This document shows, one piece after another, positions 19,201 to 25,947 of a stretch of 45,868 bases of DNA (position 1 is the stretch's first letter; each line of letters opens with the position of its first letter). The DNA is from Myroides marinus. GTDB lineage: Bacteria > Bacteroidota > Bacteroidia > Flavobacteriales > Flavobacteriaceae. The stretch spans positions 1 through 45,868 of the forward strand of contig NZ_FNYS01000009.1 of NCBI RefSeq assembly GCF_900109075.1, read 5' to 3'. The notes beneath the pieces are model-generated. The model had not been told where the DNA came from. It saw nothing but the letters and a program-made list of their open reading frames with translations, and made no database searches. A program made the position numbers and the translations under genes.

Positions 19201-21082
19201 GTATAAATTAGAAACAGAAATAAGAGATACGTTATTAAAGAGTATTAATAGTGCTGCAGCTGTACAAAAGGTATTCCCTAATAGTGCAAACTATCAGTAT
19301 ATCCTTAATCAACTGGAGGAACTATATGTTCAGTGGGAGTCTCCATTGCGAGAGTTATCACTGAAAAAAGACATAGCGAAATATTTATATGAAGAGTTCT
19401 CTACTGGTGTATTCTTTACTAAGGCAGAACAAGCTTCTCAATTAAAGAAACAGTTTGTCTCTTTCTTACAACAGAAGAATGCGAGTGTAACCTTCGAGAA
19501 TGACATTAACGATACTGCCTTATCTACATTAGATACGTTCTATTTGATCCAGAACTGGCTGTACTCTTATATAGACAATGAACCCAAAGTAGCTATGTAT
19601 AAAAAATACATAGACGAGGCTTGCTGTTTGTTACTGTTTGAAAAACAATACAACTATACTTTAAAAGAGAATAATGATACTATAATATTAAGCAACTTAA
19701 AAGGTAATCACGCTTTAATCGTTAAAGATACGTACACATTGGACTATCACGAGTATATGTACAAGCTTGAAGTATTCGAGACTGAAAGTGTACCTATGTT
19801 TACAGACTTTATCTCTACTAAAGATATGCTACTAAGCGAATACAAGAAATCATTAAAAGTTAATGAGTTAAAACCTCGTGTACTTACTTCTTTTGTTCGT
19901 AATAAATTGATTAATGAAGTGTACTTCCCTTTAATTGGAAATAACTTAGCCAAACAGATAGGTGTATATGGTGATAACAAACGTACTGCGCGTATGGGAA
20001 TGTTATTATTAGTATCTCCTCCTGGATATGGTAAGACTACGCTAATGGAATACTTAGCGAATGCTTTAGGTCTACACTTCGTTAAGATTAACGGACCTAC
20101 TATTGGGCATTCTATTACATCTATAGATCCAACAGAGGCGAAGACATCTGGTGCTCGTGAAGAATTGAAAAAGATAAACTTGTCATTCGAGATGGCGGAC
20201 AACGTGATGCTATACTTAGACGATATACAACACTGTAGTTCTGAGTTCTTACAGAAGTTCATCTCTCTTGCTGATGGACAGCGTAAGATGGATGGTATCT
20301 TTGAAGGAGAGAGTAAAACGTATGACCTAAGAGGTAAGCGCTTCTGTATTATTATGGCTGGTAACCCGTATACAGAATCTGGAGAGAAGTTTCAGATACC
20401 TGATATGTTAGCTAACCGTGCAGATACTTATAACTTAGGAGATGTAATCGGTAGTACAGAGCATTTGTTCAAACTAAGTTTATTAGAGAACGCTATTGCT
20501 GAGAATACCTATTTACAGAAATTGAGTAGTAATTCATTAGACGATTTCTATAAACTGATTAATCACATAGAAACTAAGTCTGAAGAAGCTTTAGCTCTTG
20601 AAGGTAACTTTAGCAATCAAGAGATAGAAGAGTTTACTGCTGTGCTAAAGAAATCAATAACAGTAAGAGATATTGTTCTAAAGGTAAATCAACAATATAT
20701 CTTAAGTGCCAGTATGGACAATGCGTATAGAACAGAGCCTGCCTTTAAGCTACAAGGTTCTTACCGAGATATGAATAAGATGATGAGTAGAATAGTTCCG
20801 CTAATGAACGACAGTGAAATAGATGAATTAATCTTAACTCATTATGAGAACGAGTCACAGACACTTACTTCTGATACAGAGGCAAACTTACTAAAACTAA
20901 AAGAGCTTGCTAATAGACTAACAGATGTAGAGCGTCAACGCTGGGAAGACATCAAAGATATCTTCATCAAACAAAACAAACTCGGTATGGCTGGTAAGGA
21001 TAACCAAGTCGCTCAAGTATTAGGCCAGTTAATGGACTTCAACCAAAACTTAGAAAGCATAGCCAAGGCTATCAAAAAATAA
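16241..21082 (+). CDS. Giant AAA+ ATPase, DUF3686 'DNA repair ATPase' type
   Basis: A 1613-residue soluble protein. Residues 1 to about 450 resemble the DUF3686 region, with beta-rich repeats that could be a propeller. About 470-870 is a long helical/coiled-coil section. About 880-1230 is mixed. The C-terminal AAA+ module has Walker A SPPGYGKT (about 1260), Walker B MLYLDDIQ (about 1323, with DD in place of DE), and sensor 1 in IIMAGNPY (about 1370), followed by a MoxR-like LANRADTY segment. Database entries often name this family 'DNA repair ATPase', but I see no nuclease or DNA-binding motif, so the repair role is unproven. It lies behind YqiJ-like and flotillin genes and probably acts with them at the membrane. 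Confidence 0.8.
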   Translation: MAELENQHIESLDSNTYEIIQKRLQSQKGDLIQRLNALNDDRKDVFTSVDLKLIANQRITTENNCTARGIIAFDTTCIFAYNVHFGLKTDIQLSDVFSIYRFEDNQFLPQPLDFIYDENFISDYKNLYKYYRDSIFSRFKKTENYLYMVFQTSKNADNLKAFKWLIKDNKLIYQDDRSIHEVVKSPQFEFNWVKTNLENRRLGVHPHISIQDKVFIEAVGGDITFKIEDNTDNGQGIYSEPVKNIDQQLDDADYFYADLGNFIAIRIKPYQEDFRAFIFNNRTKQVINVPALNETGILLPDGQGILFSNGYYLQNGDYKIFDNSVQNLEFVRTIPSHNGEDYLYLFYQAENNIYSLMSYNIIKQQVETPIVCSGFTLFNDGKLIYFRSENEAVRHHVVQIWETPYAATLIENKEQKENHLYKIGNKDIVKAMAECQEIIHLIDKEDSYEGLYGDIAKKANDIIDAYFWIRTKETKNLDEPLEQIRSIANTAIDEFEKVQEQRKRATGLLTDLKAKVDRQLFNVKNAKGDTLEGLVHLLAENRKLLGEVISARQTKYVDLTILDSYQEQLGKTNESLSDKTIAFLLQEQALVPYEQKVIDQKAKVNEVVKVIDANVIDENCKAISGELELLIDILNSLKIEDTTQATKIIEKISVIFASLNEVRSQLKRKIDSLRTNESIAEFHAQLTLLDQSIINFLELSNSPEKCDEYHSKVSVQVEELESKFADFDDFILKIADKREEVSKAFDTRKTQLVEQINRRTSSLEQIGLRILKNIENKSSSFKTKEEILAFFSTDLMVDKVRQLVIELKDLGDVSKAENLENSVKTSQEDALRTLRDKQDLFADGENVISLGTHKFLVNKQPLDLTIIRRNDILYYHLTGTSFTYPITNDKIYAYKEIWNQDIISENNTVYRAEYLAYQIVKELQTTPSLDINEAIKFRTEQNYSEGYLKGVHDFDGLEITQALLKLKAELGILTYAPQTRVSAQVFWYKLETEIRDTLLKSINSAAAVQKVFPNSANYQYILNQLEELYVQWESPLRELSLKKDIAKYLYEEFSTGVFFTKAEQASQLKKQFVSFLQQKNASVTFENDINDTALSTLDTFYLIQNWLYSYIDNEPKVAMYKKYIDEACCLLLFEKQYNYTLKENNDTIILSNLKGNHALIVKDTYTLDYHEYMYKLEVFETESVPMFTDFISTKDMLLSEYKKSLKVNELKPRVLTSFVRNKLINEVYFPLIGNNLAKQIGVYGDNKRTARMGMLLLVSPPGYGKTTLMEYLANALGLHFVKINGPTIGHSITSIDPTEAKTSGAREELKKINLSFEMADNVMLYLDDIQHCSSEFLQKFISLADGQRKMDGIFEGESKTYDLRGKRFCIIMAGNPYTESGEKFQIPDMLANRADTYNLGDVIGSTEHLFKLSLLENAIAENTYLQKLSSNSLDDFYKLINHIETKSEEALALEGNFSNQEIEEFTAVLKKSITVRDIVLKVNQQYILSASMDNAYRTEPAFKLQGSYRDMNKMMSRIVPLMNDSEIDELILTHYENESQTLTSDTEANLLKLKELANRLTDVERQRWEDIKDIFIKQNKLGMAGKDNQVAQVLGQLMDFNQNLESIAKAIKK

Positions 21083-21089
21083 TAACACA

Positions 21090-21120
21090 AGAACGGTCTG
21101 TAACTTATACAGGCCGTTCT
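21090..21120 (+). terminator. Terminator of the ATPase gene
   Basis: Thirteen-base arms AGAACGGTCTGTA / TACAGGCCGTTCT with one wobble pair, then a run of Ts. Confidence 0.92.
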
Positions 21121-21167
21121 TTTTCTTTATACATTTACGCCTCTAAAATTATACACCGCATTACTTT

Positions 21168-22334
21168 ATGTCAAAACACTTAGCCAGAATAGCCGTTACT
21201 ATCTTATTTTTCTTCTTTGGTGGAATCTCTGCCTCATGGGCATCGCGTATTCCTACTATCAAAGAAGCTTTTGGAGTAAATGACTCTGCTTGGGGATTTG
21301 TATTACTCTATATCTCTATCGGAACGTTAATCACATTACCTATTGCAGGTAAGATCATAGACAAATTAGGAAGTAAGAACGCAACTCTAATCTTCTTATT
21401 AACTTACTTCGTTTTACTAATAGGTATAGGCTATTGGGATGTACTGTGGCAATTAAAGTTAAACTTAGTCATGTTTGGAGCAATCAGTAATATCACTAAT
21501 ATTTCTATCAATACACAAGCTATCAAAGTTTCTAAACAATATAAAGGACAAATCATAGGTTCATTACACGGTACTTGGAGTATAGGAGGTTTTGCAGCTT
21601 CTTGGTTAGGAGCAGAAATGATCAGTAGTTATGTCCCTCCTATTAATCACTTTATTTACTACTCTTCTGTAGGTATTTTCTTTTCTATCTTGTTGTTTAA
21701 ACATTTAGTACCTGAAGATAAGACACCACAGACAGACAGTCCTATTAAAGAAAGCAAGAAAGGTTTCCAACTACCAGATAAAAACTTAGCGATGCTTGGT
21801 CTATTAGCTTTCTTTGCAATGGTAGCAGAAGGTATGATGACAGATTGGTCAAGTGAGTATATGAAACACGTTACTCTTGCACCTATTCAGTTAGTCGGTT
21901 ATGGACTGACTGCTTATATGTTTGCGATGGCAAGTGGACGATTTATCTCTGACTTTACAGTTAGACGATTTGGAGAACAGAAGACATTACTATTCTGTGG
22001 TATCTTACTCTTTATCGGATTAGGAGCTTCTGTATTGTTCCCAAGTGTTTATTCTACTATTATCTCTTTTATGATTGTAGGGTTAGGAGTATCAGCAGTG
22101 GTACCTATGTGCTATAACTTAGCTGGGCACAATAAATCTATGGCACCTCAGCAAGCCTTAACTTTAGTTACGAGTATTGGGTTTATAGGGTTCTTTTTAG
22201 GCCCACCTGTTATTGGGTTTATTGCACAACACTCTTCTTTAAAGACAGCGTTTGCTATCGTTGCTCTCTTTGGATTAGCTATATCCGTGTTAAGTAGATT
22301 TATTGTAATAGAGTCTAACAGTCAAATGGAGTAG
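21168..22334 (+). CDS. MFS transporter, YbjJ-like
   Basis: A 388-residue inner-membrane protein with about 12 membrane helices. The N-terminal SWASRIPTIKEAFGVNDSAW segment (about 23-42) is characteristic of the YbjJ-type branch of the major facilitator superfamily, and a loop GKIIDKLGSKN (about 61-71) takes the place of the usual MFS loop 2-3 motif. A hydrophilic central loop lies at about 182-203. E. coli YbjJ is uncharacterised, so substrate is unknown; sugar or drug efflux are possible. The gene follows the ATPase terminator and appears to be expressed alone. Confidence 0.82.
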   Translation: MSKHLARIAVTILFFFFGGISASWASRIPTIKEAFGVNDSAWGFVLLYISIGTLITLPIAGKIIDKLGSKNATLIFLLTYFVLLIGIGYWDVLWQLKLNLVMFGAISNITNISINTQAIKVSKQYKGQIIGSLHGTWSIGGFAASWLGAEMISSYVPPINHFIYYSSVGIFFSILLFKHLVPEDKTPQTDSPIKESKKGFQLPDKNLAMLGLLAFFAMVAEGMMTDWSSEYMKHVTLAPIQLVGYGLTAYMFAMASGRFISDFTVRRFGEQKTLLFCGILLFIGLGASVLFPSVYSTIISFMIVGLGVSAVVPMCYNLAGHNKSMAPQQALTLVTSIGFIGFFLGPPVIGFIAQHSSLKTAFAIVALFGLAISVLSRFIVIESNSQME

Positions 22335-22426
22335 CTATTAGATACTTTTTTCGCAATACAATGTTATACTTTCTATAAAATTACACATAGGAAGACTTAG
22401 CTATTATAGCAAATTGAATTTCTTTC

Positions 22427-22434
22427 TATATTTG
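22427..22434 (+). promoter_or_regulatory. -7 element (TATATTTG) for exbB-exbD
   Basis: Exact TAnnTTTG match, 24 bases before the exbB start codon. The -33 element is not clear. Confidence 0.45.
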
Positions 22435-22458
22435 ATACGATAAAAACATACACAAACA

Positions 22459-23160
22459 ATGCTTACATTCTTACAAGTACCAGTTAATGCTGTTACAGAT
22501 GCTGCTACAAATCTAGCTGAAACAACTACCCAACAAACTGAAATATCAGCTTTAGACTTTGTTCTAAAAGGAGGAGTATTTATGATTCCTATTATCCTTT
22601 TATTATTATATACTATCTATGTATCCATAGAGCGCTACCTATATATCTCAAAAGAGACAAAGTCTAATAAAAACCTTATGGGAAATGTAGTTGCCTTATT
22701 ACAAACAGGACAACTAGATTCTGTAAAGATGACTTTAGACAATGAAGACAGTGCTATATCACGCGTTATCAAAGAAGGAACAATGTCTATAGGAAGACCT
22801 ATATCAGAGATAGAATCTAATATGGAGCGCGTAGCTACTATAGAGATTGGTACAATGGAGAAGAAACTAAGTCACTTAGGACTTATCGCAGGTATTGCCC
22901 CTACTTTAGGTTTCGTAGGAACTATCTTAGGAGTTATTAAGATTTTTTATAATATCTCTATCTCAGAAGACATCAGTATCTCTAATATTTCTGGAGGATT
23001 ATACGAGAAGATGATTAGTAGTGGATCAGGACTTGTTGTTGGTATTATAGCTTATGCTGTATATCACTTGATGAACTCATCTATTGACAACTATTTATTA
23101 AAGACACAGAAAGCTATTCTTGACTTTATAAATGCAATCCAACGACCAAATGGCAATTAA
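22459..23160 (+). CDS. MotA/TolQ/ExbB proton channel family protein
   Basis: A 233-residue inner-membrane protein with three membrane helices: about 37-57, 141-163 and 188-208. The second carries the family sequence GLIAGIAPTLGFVGTILGVI, and the third begins in SGSGLVVGIIAYAVY. ExbB-type subunits form the proton channel that powers TonB-dependent outer-membrane transport. The downstream ExbD gene overlaps its 3' end by 11 bases, indicating translational coupling. It has its own -7 element at 22427. Confidence 0.92.
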   Translation: MLTFLQVPVNAVTDAATNLAETTTQQTEISALDFVLKGGVFMIPIILLLLYTIYVSIERYLYISKETKSNKNLMGNVVALLQTGQLDSVKMTLDNEDSAISRVIKEGTMSIGRPISEIESNMERVATIEIGTMEKKLSHLGLIAGIAPTLGFVGTILGVIKIFYNISISEDISISNISGGLYEKMISSGSGLVVGIIAYAVYHLMNSSIDNYLLKTQKAILDFINAIQRPNGN

Positions 23161-23545
23161 AAGAAACAAACGATTCCAAGCAGAAGTAGCTACATCTTCA
23201 CTTAGTGATATCATGTTCTTCTTACTGCTGTTCTTTTTGATTATTTCGACTTTAGCTAATCCTAATGTTATTAAGATGATGTTACCTAAAGCTGCTAATA
23301 ACGAAAAGACTACGACTCAACATATCAGTATCTCTGTCACTGAAGATAAACGCTACTTCATCAATAAGAAGGAGGTAGCCTTATCAGAATTAGAAGGAGA
23401 ATTATTAGCAGAAATGGGTACACATACAGATCAAGCTGTAGTTGTAAGAATACCTTTTAACTCTCAGATACAAGAACTAGTAGATGTACTACAAATAGGT
23501 GTAAAGAACAATCTTAAGTTCGTTATCGCTACAGAAGCAAAATAG
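23150..23545 (+). CDS. ExbD/TolR family protein
   Basis: A 131-residue protein with a short cytoplasmic N-terminus, one membrane helix (about 21-36) preceded by the conserved Asp20 in SSLSDIMFF, and a periplasmic domain ending in LQIGVKNNLKFVIATEAK. This is the ExbD/TolR proton-channel partner. I chose ATG 23150, giving MAIKRNKRFQAE, which is the usual flavobacterial N-terminus; an in-frame ATG at 23132 would add six residues. With 23150 the gene overlaps the ExbB stop by 11 bases. It ends at a bidirectional terminator shared with the convergent TonB gene. Confidence 0.92.
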   Translation: MAIKRNKRFQAEVATSSLSDIMFFLLLFFLIISTLANPNVIKMMLPKAANNEKTTTQHISISVTEDKRYFINKKEVALSELEGELLAEMGTHTDQAVVVRIPFNSQIQELVDVLQIGVKNNLKFVIATEAK

Positions 23546-23565
23546 ACTATAACCTTATAAACAGA

Positions 23566-23593
23566 AAAGGGCTGAACAAATGTTCAGCCCTTT
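23566..23593. terminator. Bidirectional terminator between exbD and tonB
   Basis: Thirteen-base arms AAAGGGCTGAACA / TGTTCAGCCCTTT around AA. It serves the two convergent genes. Confidence 0.92.
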
Positions 23594-23609
23594 CTTATTT
23601 TTAGACTTC

Positions 23610-24542
23610 TTAGTTTAATGAGAAGTTATATACTATCGTTCCTACTTGTCTTTCTGGAGCTTTAGGATTTGGTTGCCACTTGGTTTGCATAGCTGCTATT
23701 CTAGCTTGGTCGATTAAACATTTTACAGTATTTGTCGATCCCTTCACTCCAGCACGTGCGTCTACAGTATTACCTGATTGGTCTACCCATACTTCGACTA
23801 CTACCTTACCTACTTCATTACATAAATACTTAGGTGTTGGCTTTACTATAGCCGCTCTTCCCTCTAGAGAATAACCTATACCACCACCTACACCTGTCCC
23901 AGTTCCGCTACCTGAGCCGCCACCTGTTCCTGAACCAGTACCAGGTCCTACACCACTTCCAGTTCCCAATCCTGTACCACTACCATGTCCTACTCCATAA
24001 TATCCTCCACTACCAGATAATCCTCCATTAGGGTTGTTGCCATTACCACCGTTACCTGTACCTCCTTTACTACCGTTCATTAAACTGCTAAGTGCGTCCT
24101 TTGTGGAACTAGATACATCAGGTTTCTTTGCCACTGGTTCTACTTTCTTTACTTCCTTAACCTCTGTTTTCTTTACTACAGGCTTATCAGTTACTACTAC
24201 TTTTTTATCAGCCTTAGTTTTTTCAGTTTTATTAATCACTACAGGAGCATCATTATTCTTCTCATAAGCGATTACAGGCTCTTCCTTAACTGTCTCTACA
24301 GGTTGGACTATCTCTTTTACAGGTTCTACTGCAGGAGTGTGTTCTTCTGTAGCATAAGGAGCAGGAGTCCCCTCTAGAGCTATCTCAACACCAGTACCTC
24401 CTCCTCCTCCTCCTCCGAAGTAGCTATGAGCAGTCTGTGTCTCTATAAATCGTATAAAATAAAGAGTAACAAATAGTAGTATTGCTACGCCTACTGTCAG
24501 ATATATAGATGTTCTTTCTTCTTTTGAATATTTTAAAGTCAT
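23610..24542 (-). CDS. TonB family energy transducer with Gly-rich linker
   Basis: A 310-residue protein. A cytoplasmic stub and one membrane helix (about 11-29) lead into a heptaglycine stretch (about 44-50), a Pro/Glu/Val/Lys-rich linker (about 65-145), a glycine/serine/threonine low-complexity block (about 155-225), and a C-terminal TonB-like domain (about 226-310) with KVVVEVWVDQSGNTVDA. TonB links the ExbB-ExbD motor to outer-membrane receptors. It sits convergent to exbB-exbD rather than downstream in the same direction. The Gly-rich block looks like a flexible periplasm-spanning linker. A -7 element lies at 24578-24585. Confidence 0.88.
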   Translation of the reverse strand: MTLKYSKEERTSIYLTVGVAILLFVTLYFIRFIETQTAHSYFGGGGGGGTGVEIALEGTPAPYATEEHTPAVEPVKEIVQPVETVKEEPVIAYEKNNDAPVVINKTEKTKADKKVVVTDKPVVKKTEVKEVKKVEPVAKKPDVSSSTKDALSSLMNGSKGGTGNGGNGNNPNGGLSGSGGYYGVGHGSGTGLGTGSGVGPGTGSGTGGGSGSGTGTGVGGGIGYSLEGRAAIVKPTPKYLCNEVGKVVVEVWVDQSGNTVDARAGVKGSTNTVKCLIDQARIAAMQTKWQPNPKAPERQVGTIVYNFSLN

Positions 24543-24577
24543 AGTGATATTCCTAGTATTACTCGTTTAGTACACAG

Positions 24578-24585
24578 CAAATATA
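24578..24585 (-). promoter_or_regulatory. -7 element (TATATTTG) for the TonB gene
   Basis: On the minus strand an exact TAnnTTTG match, about 36 bases before the start codon. The -33 element is not clear. Confidence 0.45.
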
Positions 24586-24627
24586 GGTGTTTATAGACTT
24601 AATATTTTTATAAATTCTTCTCGTTAT

Positions 24628-25578
24628 TTATTTTGTCCTTCTACTAACCTCAACTGATTTACCATTAATTACCTTATACTTTATCTCTAGTAAATCATTC
24701 TCTTCAGTTGATTCCCAATATGCTATTTTATAAAGTTTATTGTCAATAACAGTATACGTAGTTTCACTCTCGTTCCCATTGCCATCAGCTGTAACTGTAG
24801 ATAATGTTTGTTTTAAAGGATTTAATAAAATGACTTTACTCGGTTCTGCCATATTAAAGCTTTTATTATACACAAACTGCTTACTTGTAGGGGTATAAAT
24901 TAAATAGTACTGCCCATAGTCTCCTCTCGTAACAAAAGGGTAATCATGAGAAAGAACAATATCTAAATATCCGTCAAAGTTATAATCCTCTAAACTTATT
25001 GACAATGGTGACTCTTTATATGCAAATGAATCAGGTAAAGAGATTGTCTGGATTAGTTTTTTATTCTCATCGAATATCTTAACTCTATTAAATCTGTAGT
25101 AATATTTATTATAGTCTTCCTCTTCACACGTCAGCCTATTTACTTCATAATAATAAACAACGTCAGCATTCTTTTCTACTGCTTTTAAATGAAAATCTAC
25201 AATACTACTTGTCGAAGCATTCTGCCATTTCCCTTCTAATTTATCATATTGAGAAAAGCTCTCTATAGAGAACTTCCCAGTTGTTTTAAATGCTCCCTTC
25301 TTAGGGTCATAAACTTCTTCTCGAAAAGTAAATGCTTTTTTAGGTGCATCCCCACTTAACATAATTGGTTCGTTGTTGGGATATTTGGTGTAAATATACT
25401 TTCCATAAACACTTCCTTTGTTACTATATCCATATTGTATAAAAGCTTTTATAGGATATTTATCGATACTCCCCTCGTATGTAATTGTTCTATCTTTTAT
25501 TTTCTGTTGACTAAATACAGGCATTATACTACCTATTAATAATAGGCCTGTAAGTAATCTATTCACTTTTAATTTCAT
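24628..25578 (-). CDS. Secreted protein of unknown function, FG-GAP/VCBS-like segment
   Basis: A 316-residue exported protein with a signal peptide (residues 1 to about 23, ending MPVFSQ). The body is beta-rich. One segment, LEDYNFDGYLDIVLS at about 195-210, matches the D-x-N-x-D-G-x-x-D calcium-binding pattern of FG-GAP/VCBS repeats, similar to the XAC2610-like family. No catalytic motif is evident. It is in the same direction as the TonB gene (86 bases between coding regions) but that gene has its own -7 element. It probably acts in the periplasm or envelope. Confidence 0.65.
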   Translation of the reverse strand: MKLKVNRLLTGLLLIGSIMPVFSQQKIKDRTITYEGSIDKYPIKAFIQYGYSNKGSVYGKYIYTKYPNNEPIMLSGDAPKKAFTFREEVYDPKKGAFKTTGKFSIESFSQYDKLEGKWQNASTSSIVDFHLKAVEKNADVVYYYEVNRLTCEEEDYNKYYYRFNRVKIFDENKKLIQTISLPDSFAYKESPLSISLEDYNFDGYLDIVLSHDYPFVTRGDYGQYYLIYTPTSKQFVYNKSFNMAEPSKVILLNPLKQTLSTVTADGNGNESETTYTVIDNKLYKIAYWESTEENDLLEIKYKVINGKSVEVSRRTK

Positions 25579-25642
25579 AGTTTGGTTATTTTAGGTAAAT
25601 GTAAATAACATTGTCTGTACTTGATACACTACCCAATAAAAA

Positions 25643-25666
25643 AGCCCAGTCAATATGGACTGGGCT
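25643..25666 (-). terminator. Terminator of the 48-residue gene (copy 1 of a repeated hairpin)
   Basis: Arms AGCCCAGTC / GACTGGGCT around AATATG with a T-run on the minus strand. Arms and flanks are essentially identical to the hairpin at 25903-25926. Confidence 0.9.
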
Positions 25667-25673
25667 GTATATT

Positions 25674-25820
25674 TTACTCTATAGAATTCTCCTCTTTTGC
25701 TTTTCTCTTTAGTAGTCTTTCTTTAAATATAGCTACCTCTCTCTCTACTTCATCTCTTTGTTCATCACCAATAGGTCCAAACACCTCATCCTTTACTTCT
25801 GACCAAGTTTTTATACTCAT
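25674..25820 (-). CDS. 48-residue protein resembling an XRE/HigA-type antitoxin N-terminus
   Basis: The peptide begins MSIKTWSEVKDEVFGPIGDE and ends KRKAKEENSIE. The section FGPIGDEQRDEVEREVAIFK followed by a basic helix resembles the leader helix of HigA-like XRE antitoxins (pattern G-x-x-G-x-x-x-R-D-x-x-E), but the helix-turn-helix domain is missing. No toxin gene is adjacent. It has its own terminator directly downstream, and a near-identical terminator upstream belongs to sbcC, so it is an independent unit. It may be a stand-alone small protein or the truncated remnant of an antitoxin. Short length is the main uncertainty. Confidence 0.6.
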   Translation of the reverse strand: MSIKTWSEVKDEVFGPIGDEQRDEVEREVAIFKERLLKRKAKEENSIE

Positions 25821-25902
25821 GATTTATTCTTTTTTCAGTCACAAAGATACCAAAATCACTTAAATATCAACTTATTACCCACTAAAACAATGCCACAAAA
25901 AA

Positions 25903-25926
25903 AGCCCAGTCAACATTGACTGGGCT
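25903..25926 (-). terminator. Terminator of sbcD-sbcC (copy 2 of a repeated hairpin)
   Basis: Arms AGCCCAGTCAA / TTGACTGGGCT around a CA apex, with a T-run on the minus strand. It differs from the hairpin at 25643-25666 almost only in the loop. Confidence 0.9.
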
Positions 25927-25947
25927 GTATATACTATATCATTATAT

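Noticed and set aside
19747..20262. 171-residue antisense open frame within the giant ATPase gene
   Set aside because: It overlaps the Walker A/B region in another frame and has no recognisable domain.
24034..24267. 77-residue forward frame opposite the TonB gene
   Set aside because: The Pro/Leu-rich product mirrors the Gly/Lys-rich TonB linker and is a compositional shadow.
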